From Stenopsyche tienmushanensis (Eukaryota; Arthropoda; Insecta; Trichoptera; Stenopsychidae), in contig WACJ01000306.1 in the NCBI GenBank assembly GCA_008973525.1, positions 1-64,000 on the forward strand: DNA of 64,000 nucleotides. The letters run 5' to 3'. Every line of letters starts with the position of its first letter. Position 1 is the first letter of the stretch. Below, piece by piece: positions 12,503 to 25,558 of the stretch. Position numbers and translations under genes: made by a program. The notes beneath the pieces were generated by a model. The model saw only the letters and a list, made by a program, of their open reading frames with translations. It ran no database searches and was not told the origin of the DNA.

Positions 12503-13540
12503 GAAATTCATTAATTTACAGAAAAAACCCATATCAAGTATTCAAAATACAAAAATATACGCACTATATATCTCGCCTGCTTTTTACACTAACCAATAGC
12601 AAGAATTCTTAACATCTTAAACTCAATAAATTGATAAAATATCTTACTGGGAGATCGGCATTCTTATATAGCTAGTCGCTTCGATACAATTTCATATCAA
12701 AATGCATGATATAGACCTAAGATTTATACACAAAGACGTTTGTGGGCCATATGCGATACTAATACATTGGCAAAATTTAATCAATTTACTTAGATCTATA
12801 ATATAACTGACTGTGCCTACATTTAACAGAAAATATTGCTAACGATGATATCTCATTGTATCTTATTTTACGTCCATATTTTTGAAAATGTATTCAATAC
12901 CTAATGTCGTTGGCTTTTGTGCTCACTCAATTTATGAATATGTATTACCTATTAAAAGTGGGCTCCGTATTGGCCCTCTTATATGTAAAATTTCACTTTT
13001 AACATATGAACTTCTTTGTGTTTCATGTAAAGGCAGTCTTTTGTTCTGCGGATTTGCTACGATAGCTTTTTAAGGGACTTAATTCGAATGTGATATGATC
13101 TTGGTCCATATTTTTGTGGCGAATCGTTGCTTCGTCCAATTTGGAGCAAGTAAGAGGTATTACGGCTTTAATGCCTAATTTTCTGTTTGTAAATATATGA
13201 AGAGAGTGATATTTCCCTGTGGTAATATATATAATAAATATATTCATTCATTGGGACTTATAATCCCAACAGGAACATAGGGCTGGTTTCTATTTCGGGT
13301 GTAGAACATTAATACCGGAAAATTTTGAAAAGATATTTGCATTATGCTAAAATGGATGTTGATAATATATATTTGTCATAAGTTAGTTTCACATATTTAA
13401 CATGACATCGCACCGAAAAAGTAACTATGTAACAACTGAAAAACGTATTAATGTATGAAATCCCTATTTAATACTACAAAAATCATATCTATGATAATAG
13501 ATTATTCACATAGTTTTATATAGTTGATATGAAATTGTAT
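12503..13540. other. Intergenic, no supported gene
   Basis: AT-rich DNA between two repeat copies. No motif, RNA gene or conserved frame is visible. Confidence 0.4.
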
Positions 13541-13549
13541 ATGTCATGT

Positions 13550-13700
13550 ATATTTTAAAATACACATGTACAAAGATTATCCCAAAAGTACCCGACTTAA
13601 CGTATATATGGCGGTTGTTCCCTAAAAAAAGACGGAGTAGCCACAAGGCCTGTGTGGCCATCCGGTCCATTCTTCGAACCGCTGACATTATGAATAAGCG
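13550..13700 (-). mobile_element. Mariner-like element fragment, copy 1
   Basis: This stretch contains CCCAAAAGTACCCGACTTAACG, followed by ATGGCGG and, further on, GTCCATTCTTCGAACCGCTGAC. The same blocks occur in order at 62875-63080. CCCAAAAGTACCC(G/T) ends are typical of mariner-type elements in insects. No transposase frame survives. Confidence 0.45.
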
Positions 13701-13898
13701 CCTCTTAATTTGACCATCGGTACAATCGGTTTACAATCGGTAGAAAATACTGTTATCTTTATTTATTGCGGGCTTATGCCGGCTGGGTCGGCCCAATATT
13801 TAAGCGACAACGAAGAAAAAGAGGGACTAAACATCTTAGTATATATTATAAAAACAGACAGAGCCAATCGGTGTTGATTAATGTAAAGTAGAATGGTC

Positions 13899-14013
13899 AA
13901 GTAAAATAAAAACCGCGTGCAACTCTCAATCGGGTCGGTATCTTGCATTTTGCGCCCCAAGCCCAGTTGCGCCCGTGGCAGGCGCCTGCTTTGCCACGCC
14001 CTAGTTACGGCCT
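13899..14013 (-). repeat. 115-bp repeat, transposon-end-like, copy 2
   Basis: Same unit and orientation as 12388-12502, separated by about 1.5 kb. It shares the AAATAAAAACCGCGTGCA start and the GCCACGCCCTAGTTACGGCC end. The flanks differ, so these are either two insertions or an old segmental copy. Confidence 0.6.
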
Positions 14014-16130
14014 TGGATGTTACAACAAATCGTCTAGCTCTTCAATCTTGCAGTTCTAATATATATGAACAACTTCTGTTTTTTGTGCCTTCTAATAATA
14101 TTGGCATTTGAAAGCAATTATACTCTGACAGACTTCTTGAAAATTTTACAACTTTGCGAATACCATAAACGATATTTGTAAAACGTTTCTATTTATGACA
14201 TCCATAACGTTGTCCCAATTATAAAATAGCATGACAATAACATATTAAGAACACATAAAGCTATCCAAAATTAGGCTTTTACATTATCTTAATTGAATAC
14301 ATATATTTAACTTTATTTCATAAATAAAATCTATACATGTTTAAAGGCTTGGGTAGAAAAAGCTTTTACATAAATCATTTATAGTACTCCCAATGGTAAT
14401 ACTGAAGCACACTTTAGCGTCACTACACAGAGCATATTTTTACTAAATCTTTAATAATTTATCATTTTTTTATATTCAATTGTGATTTATCATCTATGTT
14501 CAAATTTAGAGAAAATCCATAAGTACTAGTAGTATGTCGTTCGATTTTTTCTTATTTCGAAACGACACGTCAACGGAATGTCTTTTGTTTGTCACATGGC
14601 AAAAACGGATTACAGCCATAAAATATTCATACAATATATAATCCATTTTGGATAAAACCTGAATTTCTCAGTATCGGTAAGCTTTGACATCCATTCAAAC
14701 GAATGCTGAATCACGTCGGTAATATCGACTTAAAATATTCACGAAACAAAGAAACGAAAAAACAATTTGAGCCATTTTCGTTTCTCTATTCGCTTCCGTT
14801 CTCATTTATAGTCAACTAGATAAAACGTTTCATTTCGTCGAAGAAAAATTCTGTCTTTAAGTGCATTTTTGCAACATTGAATATTCTGTAAGCACGACAA
14901 GTCTAAAATAAAAGGAAAATAATGGAGGAAACGTAAAAAAGTATTTCCTGCATAAAACTATTTTTATTACTGAAATTGAAATTCTATCGAACTCATTTCC
15001 TCCAGCCAGAGAACAAAGTAGCTCTTTAATAGTAATTTCGTAATAACATGTACGAATAATCATTTAAAACCCTTATCAAAAAAATTCATATATATATAAT
15101 ATGTAGTAATGACCATCAAATGTTGCATCTCAAAGTGAATATTTTTAGATACATTTCAATAAAAATTAAAGCATGTTAACTATTTTTTTATTATAGTTAG
15201 ATAATTACTAAAAAAACTATAATAATTAAAGACCATAACTATTAATGTTTTTTTAACGTTTAACGTTTCATGTATCATCTATGTAATGTTTCAAGATTTT
15301 ATACTTTATTAGAACGAAAAGCATTTACAACTTCAACGATATAATAAAATCATCGAGCTTTCTTGATAATTTAGTGACATTTGGTCGCTTCGATCATTAT
15401 AAAAATGTCATTTCAGTTCGATTATATTTTTCGATTTATGGATATATTTTCGATTTTCCAACCAAAAAAGCTCAACGCTAGTTTATTTCTAGCGGATATT
15501 ACTTTACATCCCCTCTTAGCATATTCCATTAAGAACATCTCTTTTCCGAAAATATTTTCCTCGATACGTATTCAAAGAAAGCTTAATTTATGTATACATA
15601 AGGTTTTCACTGAGCCCCAAAAATTTTTGCTTGTTAAGAGCTAATAATTCTTTGAAGTCGTGGTTCGCCCTCTCCCGATGTTATAATATATTTCAACTTG
15701 GTACATTGAATTCAAAATGGAAGACATATGGAACTCTCATATATTATTACTTCTTGTGGCAGTTTTATAGGCCTTTTCTGATATTAAATCGTAAAAAGAT
15801 AAAGTCCCCGAGGAAAAAATAAAGTAACTCCGGCCCCATGATGTAGCATACCGAATAGTCGATAATTCACAACGGAACAACATGCAAATCAATACGCCAT
15901 ATCAAAAAGAGCCACGAAAAACACTCTTATAAATATTTATGCAAACACTCGACTACTCATATATATTTGGCACATCTAACTTCCGATATTTTATGCGAAA
16001 AATTCATAAGCATAAACCATAGCCAGTTAACCAGTTCAATTCTTGGAAAATCGTTCTATCGGATGTACTAAAAAAATATAGGAATTTTGCGATTTTTCGC
16101 TTAAATTTAAGTATCCTAATACCAATAAAA
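14014..16130. other. Intergenic, no supported gene
   Basis: AT-rich DNA with only scattered short frames. No repeat partner elsewhere in the window was noticed. Confidence 0.4.
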
Positions 16131-16139
16131 TTATAAATA

Positions 16140-16400
16140 TACTGGATGTTTTGCAAATGTACCGACTTTTTTTTTTTTTTTGGGGGGGAGTTAGCGGTGT
16201 ATTTTGCTACGATTTACATAGGTCCCTATTTCTTAATTGTGAGCGTTGTCGAAATAGAATTTTTTGCACGTCCCTAGACAAAAAAAATTCCAGTGGTGTC
16301 AGATCTGGAGGCCGTGAGAACCACGGAATAGGATTGCCAAAATAATTACTTTAGACGACAGAGGTGCCCACACATGAAATTCCAATTGAAAGAATAACCT
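16140..16400 (-). mobile_element. IS630/Tc1-type element relic
   Basis: The left part (ACTGGATGTTTTGCAAATGTACCGAC, then poly-T and poly-G) matches 2085-2135 and looks like an element end. At 16268-16340 the minus strand still reads like the RPPDLTPLEFF segment seen in a group of Tc1/IS630-like DDE transposases (usual form RSPDLTPLDFFLW). The same segment occurs twice at 59755-59890. The element is a short frameshifted relic. Confidence 0.5.
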
Positions 16401-16613
16401 CTTCAAGTTTAACAGCTTATTGAATGATTTATATGAGATTGTAATTTTATTTAAGCCAATTGCAAATAGTAATCGTTTATTTAGATAAATAATTTTAAAA
16501 TACAAAAACAGCTATTTTGAGCCATTACAACCCCAGATTAGGAAAGCAAAAGACCCCCCTAATACTTGTCAGTTCATATGCAAAACATCTTATATATTAG
16601 TATGACATGAAAT

Positions 16614-16840
16614 TGTAACGTGAACAATTTACCATCCCCGTGTAGTAGCACTGTTAACAGCGACATCTTCCATCTCTCTTCGGGTGCAATGTGTTATTTT
16701 AACAGCGCCATCTGTTGTGGCCCTGCGGAGACATTGCACCTGCATAACGACGGATCGCTTCTTGCGCGTGCACCGTTGCCGGTTGGGGAGTGACGCGCAG
16801 GAGGCGGGAGTCGGGAGAGTCGTCGGTTAGCCTTGGTATA
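16614..16840 (+). repeat. LTR-like repeat fragment, copy 1
   Basis: It starts TGTAACGTGAACAA and runs through CCATCTCTCTTC, GTGTTATTTTAACAGCGCCATC, GGACATTGCACC-type sequence and GACGCGCAGGAGGCGGGAGT to GTCGTCGGTTAGCCTTGG. It is clearly GC-richer than its surroundings and matches 21346-21560 and the reverse of 44340-44571. Confidence 0.6.
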
Positions 16841-16869
16841 TAGGTATGGTATGGTGTGAATCATTATTT

Positions 16870-17400
16870 GGGAATCCAAATCTGGATCCCGGGATCCCGG
16901 ACAGTTTTAGGTGCTCATGAATCCCGGAATTAGTAAACGAAATCCCGAAAAAATCGCGATTGAATTTTTTATCTAAAATAAACCGTACACCTCACCAGCA
17001 CGACGAACGCTACTAAATCGAGACATTCCCGTCGAAATCTGGACGCTTGAAAACAGTGGCGTAACTACTAATTGGCTAGCTTAGGCGACGTCTAGAAGCA
17101 GTAACTATCTTATCTATGTGTACAAATATAGAGTACATATATGTTTTTAAAATTGTTATATAAACCTTTCCCTACCGGTGATGTATTTACTACACCTTGA
17201 CTCCAATAATGGGAATATCGATATGAAATATAATAGATATGGGGTTCAGAATTTTTGTATTCCTCCGTAATTTAATTATGAATCACATCCAAGTATTATG
17301 GTATATAAGTATTCATCTGCAGCGACGGAAATAAATAATTTGTTGGGAAATCGGGAATATTGCGAATTTTAGTCCGTGTCTCAGCAGAAAGGAATTTCAT
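16870..17400 (+). mobile_element. Composite hAT-like / TTAA-element fragment
   Basis: The segment starts with GGATCCCGGGATCCCGG and then carries CAGTGGCGTAACTACTAATTGG at 17053. From about 17165 it continues with AACCTTTCCCTACCGGTGATGTATTTAC. The same blocks occur in the opposite orientation at 57650-58060. The CCTTTCC block is also the end of the small TTAA element at 28010-28208. It therefore looks like one element nested in another and then copied. No hATC domain is seen in this copy. Confidence 0.5.
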
Positions 17401-19300
17401 CAGTCACATTAATGGTGTTATTAATGGATTTTTCTTTATGCGCTGACCAATTAATCTAACAATATTTTTTAACGCAAAACTAACAACAGATTTACAAAAG
17501 TTTTCGCTAATGTTTCTTATAAAAGGACTATGATTTTATAAGTTTTTTTCAGTGATTGTAAGTATGCAATTTTACGTCACGACGAGAGTGACATTTACTG
17601 CTGAAATGATCCTTTTTATAATATATGAAATGACTTCAATAAAAGTGTATTTATGCGCATCATAAAAAAAATGCGTATAAACTTTAAGCCAGCCTCTTAA
17701 AATAAGGTAACAATCTCCTTCTAATGGATGTTGGTCATTATTTAGGTTGTTTGGGTAAATTTATAAAATCGGATATAAAAAGGTGTTCCCACGCAATCAC
17801 CAAAATCATTTAAGAATCATCCATAATTTATCAACTTATTCTCTAAAAATAATTGATAAATTGTTTCAAATAAGTTTAACTGGCCATTGACTATGAATTT
17901 ACAAAAAAAAATAATACATATAAACTGGAACTATATATTATATTATATTATACATTCTTTCAAACATTATTATATTTATGGATTGTAATTTTAAAGTTTT
18001 TACGCAGCTTTTATATGCAGTTTTGTAAAAACTCTGTTCAACAAAGTTAATAAAATAATGGTGTTTATTTTGCCTCATGAACTGTATGAAATATACATAC
18101 TATTAGTTACTTCATCTCATCAAGTTTTTCATCGTCTAATTAAAATGCAATATAAATTGATTCCATTTTAAATCAAAACAGCAAGAATAAATTATGGACT
18201 TCAATTTTATTACTTTATGTATCCAATTAAAATATTGTTATAAACTGTGAAAATAGTTTTAATAATGGAACTAGATAAAATCTAAGGCTATAAAAGAAGA
18301 TGCACGTTTTAAAATTTTATTCAGATCAATTAAAAAGAATTGTACTGAAAATAGACAGACAAACAAACATACAGACATACATACATATTTATGTTTTTAT
18401 CATATTTTGTGCTAATTTTTTTTATATTCTTTATATAAATGGTGAAAAGTTCAATAAAATGGCATAATCATCTAAATCCTTCCTAGTTTAACTGACTTAT
18501 AAATACTAACTTCACCTTGGAAAAGGGTGAAGATCTGAATTTTTATGCTTATTTTATACGAAAATTTATATCGTTATTTAAATTGACAGTCTATTTCCTC
18601 ATTGACTCCCGTTTGTGAGTATTGACATCCGAAAGACGTTAAGAGAGCGCCAAAGGTTTGTTCGCACTCGTCTGCGGATCACTCAACTTCGCTCTTTAAA
18701 TTTATTTCTGTCAGTTTAAAGAAGATCTCATAAAGTAGGCTTAAACAGCTGTAGCCCTCAGTGAGTGAAAGTTATTATTGGCTTTCTTTGTAAGCAATTT
18801 ACAAGACGGTTGATTTATGACGAAGGTGAAGCAGCAAGGTTCCTATGTCAGCCTGCTGATACAACCTTCGTAAACAGGGCAGGTGCTGCGGGTAATGGAT
18901 CACTTTCATTTTAATCTCATACGTTGAAAAATGGCCAAAAGTATCACTATAACATATTCAATTTCTATCCTGGCCGTGTAAACACAACCCTCGAAGAAGC
19001 GAATTTCTATAAAGTAATAGAGTGCCAACGAAGGGAAAAGGGTAGTTTATTCCTGGGGCGAAGCCTCGAAATATTTTTTATTCCGACATTTTAATATCAA
19101 AAGGAAGCGGTAACATGTTCATATTTTAGCTGCTGTATTTTCGGATGCCTGAAAAATCATTTAGTTTTCAATACATCATCCACAAATGCCGAAAACTGTT
19201 TTGACGTCCCTGAAAATCTTGCCTATGAAAATTGCAAAACAGCAAGATAATTTGAATTTTATAAAAATCGTGCACTTGTTTAATACAGACATTAATTAAA
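17401..19300. other. Intergenic, no supported gene
   Basis: AT-rich to about 18500, then a less AT-rich stretch (18590-19060) that matches nothing else in the window. Nothing can be assigned. Confidence 0.4.
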
Positions 19301-19303
19301 ATA

Positions 19304-19575
19304 TTAGGTTGTCCCATAAATCTCTTTCGCAAATGAACACAGATCTAATCATAGCCATGGTTGAAGAAAACCCGCGATATATTGTTCGCGAAATAGCTAA
19401 CAAATTAGAAATTCCACGAACATCCGTCCATAATCATCTGACAAAATTAGGCTACATCAATCGTTCAAATGTGTGGCTTCCTCATGAACTGAGTGACTCA
19501 AATAAACTTCAGCGTATTTCAACATGCGATCTTCGGAGGGAGATCGCAGACCCTGCGATAGTACTTCTTTAGGGG
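19304..19575 (+). pseudogene. Mariner transposase N-terminal relic, cut by a TTAA-type end
   Basis: A mariner end TTAGGTTGTCCCATAAAT follows a TA at 19302. It runs almost at once into transposase sequence from an ATG at 19333: IAMVEENPRYIVREIANKLE, then SVHNHLTKLGYINRS, then VWLPHELSDSNKLQRIS. This is the second half of the mariner helix-turn-helix domain up to the WVPHEL linker. The frame is lost near 19530, where foreign sequence begins. That sequence holds a perfect ATCGCAG/CTGCGAT hairpin and ends GGGGTTAA at 19575, like the inside of a TTAA-type element end. No DDD catalytic residues are present. Confidence 0.7.
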
Positions 19576-21090
19576 TTAAATAAGCATTCGTGTCATCAAC
19601 CTTCAAAGAGAAAGTTATTCAAATTTATGTAAAACGTCTGTATTGTATTGATTCTATTGTATTTATAATATTTTATTGTTTATAAGGATGTTATATATTT
19701 TAATAACTATAAATACGATAAAACATTCTAAATTTAAATAAACTCCTGAAGTGCTACAAAATCGTTATTCAACACATGTAACAAGCTTTCTGTTACATGA
19801 TTCGTACACGTAATAGTCCAAACTATTTTTAAAATAGCTTCAAATTACTACATTTTAGCATTTCAATAATAAAACTTCAATGATTTCGACAAATATTTTT
19901 ATGGCAGACTAATATGCGTGCTTCAAAAATATTTTCGAAAGAAATCAGATTTCATTCGCAGATATAAATTTTTATAGTTATCCGATAAGTGAAAATGGTC
20001 TTCGCCTGAACATGAATTATGGACCCTCATGGCGTAATGATACCATTCGAATCCACTTTGTTATGGAAGTCTTCGACAAGTTCTTTTAATAAATTCCTAC
20101 AAAAAAGGTATTCCTGCACGTTACAACGATAAGAATGAAAAAAAATACAATATTTTTTACTTTAATGTTCAACAAAGTAATTCAATACTTCTTTATATAT
20201 CACGAAAATGGCACACAATTTTCAATACTTGTGTCGAGGATCAATGTTACAAAAAAATATATACATCAGACATATTCAACCCAATACTATGTCAATTTTA
20301 TACATCCTCCTCGTATGCTTTGATATATTTCATCAAAATTGTTCCAAAAAAATGAATGAAAATTATGTTTATTCACTAAAGATATATTTATAAAAGGCAT
20401 ATATAGAGAAGCCGGAAAATCGCGATCAACATGATGTCGATTCCCGGTAATATTTGTTGTCGCAGAAATGTCATTTTCTGAGAAAAGTATTTTCGTAGAC
20501 TCCTTCCGGGAAAATTTCAGATCAATAGCAAAAGACAAAAAACATTTTGAGCCAAAAAAAAATGATAACAATGCTGAGTTGTGCGATCATAGATAAGATG
20601 ATCATATTTTTTTGTTATTTTACAGTCTTAAAAAAAGTTACTATTGAGCAAAACAAAAAAATGACATTTCAAAAATAGGATATATCAACTGTGAAACTTC
20701 TTACAAATAAAAAATGTATACAAAATGCCAAGACAAGTCAACAAACTGAATATTGCCTGAATATTACAATTCAGTGCCTTCCAAGATAGAGTACTCGCTC
20801 TAGTTACTAGTATTATAGTACTACTTAGTAACTACTACTCTAGTGTGACCTTAACAATATACAAAAAACAGCTCAAGATCTGGCATATAAAGGATAATTA
20901 AAGTAAATCTGTTTTGTTTCCTTCACAATAGAAGATATATATTTTAAAAAAAAGAATAAAATATTTTGCCTAAAATATAAAACAAGACACAAAAACAGAG
21001 AAAGAAAAAATATTATTTCTTGATTGGAAAAACATGTAAATACACATAATCGATAAAATCTTCATACTTGATTATGACTCTACAACTGGA
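19576..21090. other. Intergenic, no supported gene
   Basis: AT-rich DNA. No gene, RNA or repeat partner was recognised. Confidence 0.4.
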
Positions 21091-21094
21091 TATA

Positions 21095-21200
21095 TTAACA
21101 CTTATTAGCATTTGAGAGGTGACTCTCGCTCACCATATGACTTGATGCCACGACTCGAGAGTTGACTCTCGCTTACCGCTCGGTTTGATGCGGATACGAG
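21095..21200 (+). mobile_element. TTAA-type (piggyBac-like) element end, family G copy 1
   Basis: TTAA is followed by CACTTATTAGCATTTGAGAG and then a hairpin-forming GGTGACTCTCGCTCACC. The same arrangement occurs at 62541 (TTAACACTTTGCATGCGAAA, then GGTGACTCTCACTCACC), where a piggyBac-like acidic N-terminus follows. No opposite end was found here. Confidence 0.55.
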
Positions 21201-21345
21201 CTTTGTCTTGACTGAAGAATTATTGAAATTGAAATGCCACTTCAAAGGACCTATCTTGACAAATAGAGAGCATTTACCAAGACAATTTTTTTGACAAAAT
21301 CAGCAATCATCAAAAAATCGACAGTAGCGTAACGTTTATGTTCTC

Positions 21346-21702
21346 TGTAGCATGGACGATTACCATCCCCACGTAGTAGCGCTGTTAACAGTGACATCTT
21401 ACATCTCTCTTTATGTGCAATGTGTTATTTTAAGAGCGCCATCTCTTGTGGCCCTGCGGAGACATTGCACCTGCATACCGACCGATCGCTTCTTGCGCGT
21501 GCACCGTTGCCGGTTGGGTAGTGACGCGCAAGAGGCGGGAGTCGGGGGAGTCGTCGGTTAGCTTTGGTTGCGGGCGGTCGTCCCTCCTGCAGCCAGATCT
21601 CTCTCTCTCTCTCTCTCTCTTTCTTTCTCTATCTGAAGTTTGGAATAAATAGTTATCTAGCGATTCGACGCCCGTCTATTCTCATCCATTCGTCTAGCTA
21701 CA
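21346..21702 (+). repeat. LTR-like repeat, fullest copy
   Basis: It begins TGTAGCATGGACGATTACC and may end CTAGCTACA, giving TG...CA borders of about 357 bp. It contains a CT dinucleotide run (21598-21620) followed by GGAATAAATAG, a possible polyadenylation signal. The borders are inferred. No matching target-site duplication, primer-binding site or internal coding region was seen, so a solo LTR is the best reading. Other copies are at 16614 and, inverted, near 44571. Confidence 0.5.
21598..21620. repeat. CT microsatellite
   Basis: About eleven CT dinucleotides in a row inside the LTR-like repeat, continuing as an interrupted TTTCTTTCTC tract. Confidence 0.85.
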
Positions 21703-24530
21703 TCACGGCCCGATAGAAAAACGGACCCGTGCGCGTGGTAAGAAATTTGCCAAACATGCTGCGAATATCTCAAGTTGCTAGTTTGCCGCACAAAAAAGAG
21801 TCTTGAGTGAAAAGGGTTAAACCTTTTTGTATCTAGATTGGCAACCAAGAAAACCCCATACTAAAATGCAAAATGGTTCAATAACTAATGCAATTCTGAG
21901 CTTCCTGATAAAGATAGATCTGGTTTTCTGAGGCTTATAAATAAAAATCGAAAAAAAGCATTTACTGCCTTCATCAGTCACATTTTCTGAACATAAAAGT
22001 TAATTGCAGTCCAGAAAAAAAACACTTGTATTGTATACAGATTTTCTTTCGCCAACCGACTCACAACTTAATAGACTCCATTTCTAAAAAAAGAAGATTT
22101 ATCCTAGAATAAATGTCGCAGCATCCGTAGACTTTGTTGACATAATTTAGCTATATTAACAGAGTAATTAAGAGTATTCCAAGGAAAATTGAAACATTGG
22201 AAAAAGATAATATAAGAATATAAGGAAGCTCCTTTTTCGAAACCAAACTTGTTTTTGGAAGACGAAAACATCAAGCTGGCAGAATATAAAAATGTAATCC
22301 TCGTATTTGAGCACATGCAGAAACTTAATATTCAGTTTGACTGCTAATTTCATTCAAGAAGGTATATATGAAGGTATGATAGCCCATTTGACATTGATAT
22401 TGAAGATTTGTCTGATTTTTTCAGGCTATTCGTCTCCAAGAATAGCTCATTTAACGACTGAACATCATAGAAAGACGAAAAAATGACGATATGACCTTCA
22501 AAGACGTTCATATGATGGACAGGATCATGATATTGATGAGATTTCATGTAACTAGGGCTCAAAAATGTCAGATAGGATAAATAACAAAAAGAAAAATACG
22601 AGATAAAATCTCATTCGCCGAATATTACACCCTCTGATTGGTTTGGATTCTTTGAATACTTTATTTGAAATAACAATATTCATATTAGTGAAGTAAAATA
22701 TTAAAGCGTTTTGAAATTGAGTATTTTCCTCAAAATTTTTGAGCAGTTCATATATGAATTCAGTCTAATTTCGTTTCCTTTCCAAATAGTTTATTTTCGG
22801 AAGGTTAGTAAATATTTCTATGGATATTCTAATTACTCATAATTTATCGATATTACGATTTTTAACCATCACCATGTTCCGTTTGTATTTAGCATCAAAC
22901 ATTGCATTTTTAAATGGTTTTGGTCATATTAAGACATTTTTATTTCAACAACAATTCGCTATTACTCGATTTTTTTTATTTTAAGGTAATATTCATATTT
23001 TATTTTTATACAGGCTTACATTTATTTGGATAAATTAAATGGAAAAAATACATAAATCGTCTTTGGGAGGGATGTTTTTCATCCTTGAGAATAAGAATTG
23101 GTCATTGGTTACGTACATACAGGCGATGTATTTGTTTTATGTCGAAGTTATAATTTTATTCAAACATGAGCATGAACTAAAGACTTGAAGGAATTTGAAC
23201 ATCTTTTATGAGACAAATAAAAAGATTAACATTTATTTGCGTGTCCGGAATTAAATTATTTGAGTTGTAAAAAAGTTACCTTTTCTCGCACAAATGTTGC
23301 TTTTACACAGGCACTTGATTGAGTGAAAAGTAATTTTGAGGAGATCGAAAAGTTTCCGCCTTAAAACTTCACCATCGCGTACTTGGAATGGATGCTGCAG
23401 AGATGTATATGTTTTTTTTTTCATCTCACCCTTACATATCCTGTAATTTATACTGACCGGGGAGGGCAAAACAAGTCCGCGATCCATGGAAATATAAATA
23501 ATGACGGTGGATTTATGAAAAGGGTCTGTGGCTCTGAAATGCCCATTTTTAATCCCGAAAACGAGCTCCAACTAATCCTTTATGCCGAAATATTCTAGGG
23601 CCGCATTACTTTTTCAAACTTTTTAAAGCGCCATAAAAATGTTTATAAAAAAGGGATTATTAATTTCAGTCAGAAACAATGAATGTCCTTCGCGCTTGAA
23701 GCTTCGGGTATCGCCAAATTCGTATCGATTGCTCAAAGTTATTTTTTTGCTTTGTTTACTACTCGCATAGCACGCAAAACCTTCACATATTTTCCCTTTT
23801 TTTTTTCTAAAACAATAAACATGTATCAGGCTCGATCTTTCTCTCCGCCTTCGTCTCTCCAACATCAGCAGAAAAGGGGAGACCAGCTATCCATTTGACT
23901 CCAGCGAGGGTTTAGACAATATCCATAAGATCATGCCTGAGGCTGTGACCCTTAGGCGAGCGACTTGAACTCTACTATAGAATATCGAATACGCAATTTC
24001 ATCTCAATCTTCAACATCCAACCCTAAAAAACAATCCACTTCCACAGCAAGTGCCCATATCTTTACTATTCGACGTATTTATAGGAATATAAATCGTGCA
24101 AAGCCCAGACAAATATTTTAAATCGATACTAAACACTTTGTTAATTCAATTTCAAAAATAGCTTTCCAATACACACGTATGATACTATTTTCTACGCGAA
24201 TAACATCCTACATAGTTACCATAATATCACTAATGAAGTTGCTTCAATGTACACATATGTGGTTTATATAGAATCAGCACCCATTCGAGATGTGGATTCC
24301 TCATACTAACATTGGCGATGAGGAATTTCAATTGAATTATTAAAAAGATAAGCGATGCCTGAATTGAATTATAAATATGGAAAATTTTATTATGTGGAGA
24401 TATTTGCGTCAATCGTAATTCCATGGAAAAAATATTAGTATTAAAATAGCTCCCATCACTTATGATTTTCCCATAAATGATTTAAATATAACGTCAGGTA
24501 GGGCTTAACCCTAGCTCGGCAGCGCCCTTG
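21703..24530. other. Intergenic, no supported gene
   Basis: Mixed AT-rich DNA. The 23370-23950 part is less AT-rich and looks unique within the window, but has no coding frame I would defend. Confidence 0.4.
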
Positions 24531-24639
24531 CGAGGAAATGGAGGACTGGATTATTTGTACTCCAGAAAGCCTTTTCCAGTGAAATCTACAAGATCAACCA
24601 GAATAGTTTTTCACTGTCTCTCGAGTAAAATTACTCAAT

Positions 24640-24930
24640 CTTTACAAACTCCCCACACTCCCTATCGAGACGGTTGCGAAAGCACTCTTCGATATATTCA
24701 TCCAGGTGGCCCGCTGGGAGAGCGTCCTAAATTAAACTCAAGGGTCTTGCTACCTTCAAAATCAAGCGACGTGGAGGTGAATGTATGATACCAACGAGAT
24801 GTATGTAAACCCTTCCTATGAATAGATATTGAAGGATCCCTAGTTCTGCAGTGGATTGTTTGTGACTGCAATATGATGATCAGGGGCATGCTGCCTGCAA
24901 GGCTGCCAAATGTGCATCGCACAAGTGCGA
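24640..24930. repeat. Interspersed repeat shared with 56050-56235
   Basis: GGTGGCCCGCTGGGAGAG, GATCCCTAGTTCTGCAGTGGATTG and GACTGCAATATGATGAT here correspond to GCGATCCGCTGGGTGAG, CCCTGATCCTACAGTAGATTG and GGCTGCAATATGACGAT at 56095-56205. The family was not recognised. Only broken frames are present. Confidence 0.5.
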
Positions 24931-24970
24931 CAAATTAAGTCCATTATGGGGGGCGGTTCTGCTAAGTTCT

Positions 24971-25000
24971 GCACATTTCTGCTAAATAGCAGAAATGTGC
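24971..25000. repeat. Perfect 14-bp-stem hairpin
   Basis: GCACATTTCTGCTA is followed by AA and then its exact reverse complement. It lies directly beside the Helitron-type terminus that follows and may belong to it or to a nested element. Confidence 0.8.
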
Positions 25001-25004
25001 GCTA

Positions 25005-25192
25005 ACATGGTGCATCCGTCAAACGTCTCGCAAAATAAATTTCGCACACAAGCAATGCTTGTGCTAATTTAAAAACCTTCTTGGATACGCGCCCAATAAC
25101 TCACAAAAGTTTCATCGTAATCGGATGAATGGTATACGAATGTATACTCAGCAAGCAGACCACAAACAGACTTTTATTTTTACATATATAGA
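25005..25192 (-). mobile_element. Helitron 5'-terminal fragment, family B copy 1
   Basis: On the minus strand it starts TCTATATATGTAAAAATAAA at 25192, followed by a CATTCATCCGATTACGATG block, and ends with a segment also found at 36797 (ATGGTGCATCCGTCAAACGT). The pattern of 5' TC, A/T-rich start and ATCCGATT block is that of insect Helitron 5' ends. Copy 2 is at 36797-36982. Confidence 0.6.
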
Positions 25193-25555
25193 TATTCATT
25201 CTATATAAATAGCCAAATTATTTCGGGTTCAATAATTTCAATGGAATTACTAATATAAAGCTGAAAATTGACTGCTTGAATATTTAAAAATCGAATAAAT
25301 CATTTATGACGAGTCTTAATTGTTTTTCGTTTTTCTTCAAATTTAACATAATTTACATATTAAATCATCCGAATGAAAATGTCGGTTTTTTAAATAAAAG
25401 TAAAAGTATTTATTAATTTCATAGATACAATCTATTTAAATGAAAAAAAACGAATTTTATTTTTAAAAAAATCTAGGGGGCAGATGATGGAAGGTGTTAT
25501 TATATAGTTACACATGAAGTTTTGGAATTTCAATTAATCAAAGACCGATCGTGAT
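25193..25555. other. Intergenic AT-rich DNA
   Basis: No gene or repeat was recognised between the Helitron end and the piggyBac-like element. Confidence 0.4.
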
Positions 25556-25558
25556 TAA

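Noticed and set aside
21352..21652. Overlapping GC-rich frames of about 69 codons
   Set aside because: They lie wholly within the LTR-like repeat and recur as non-open sequence in the other copies.
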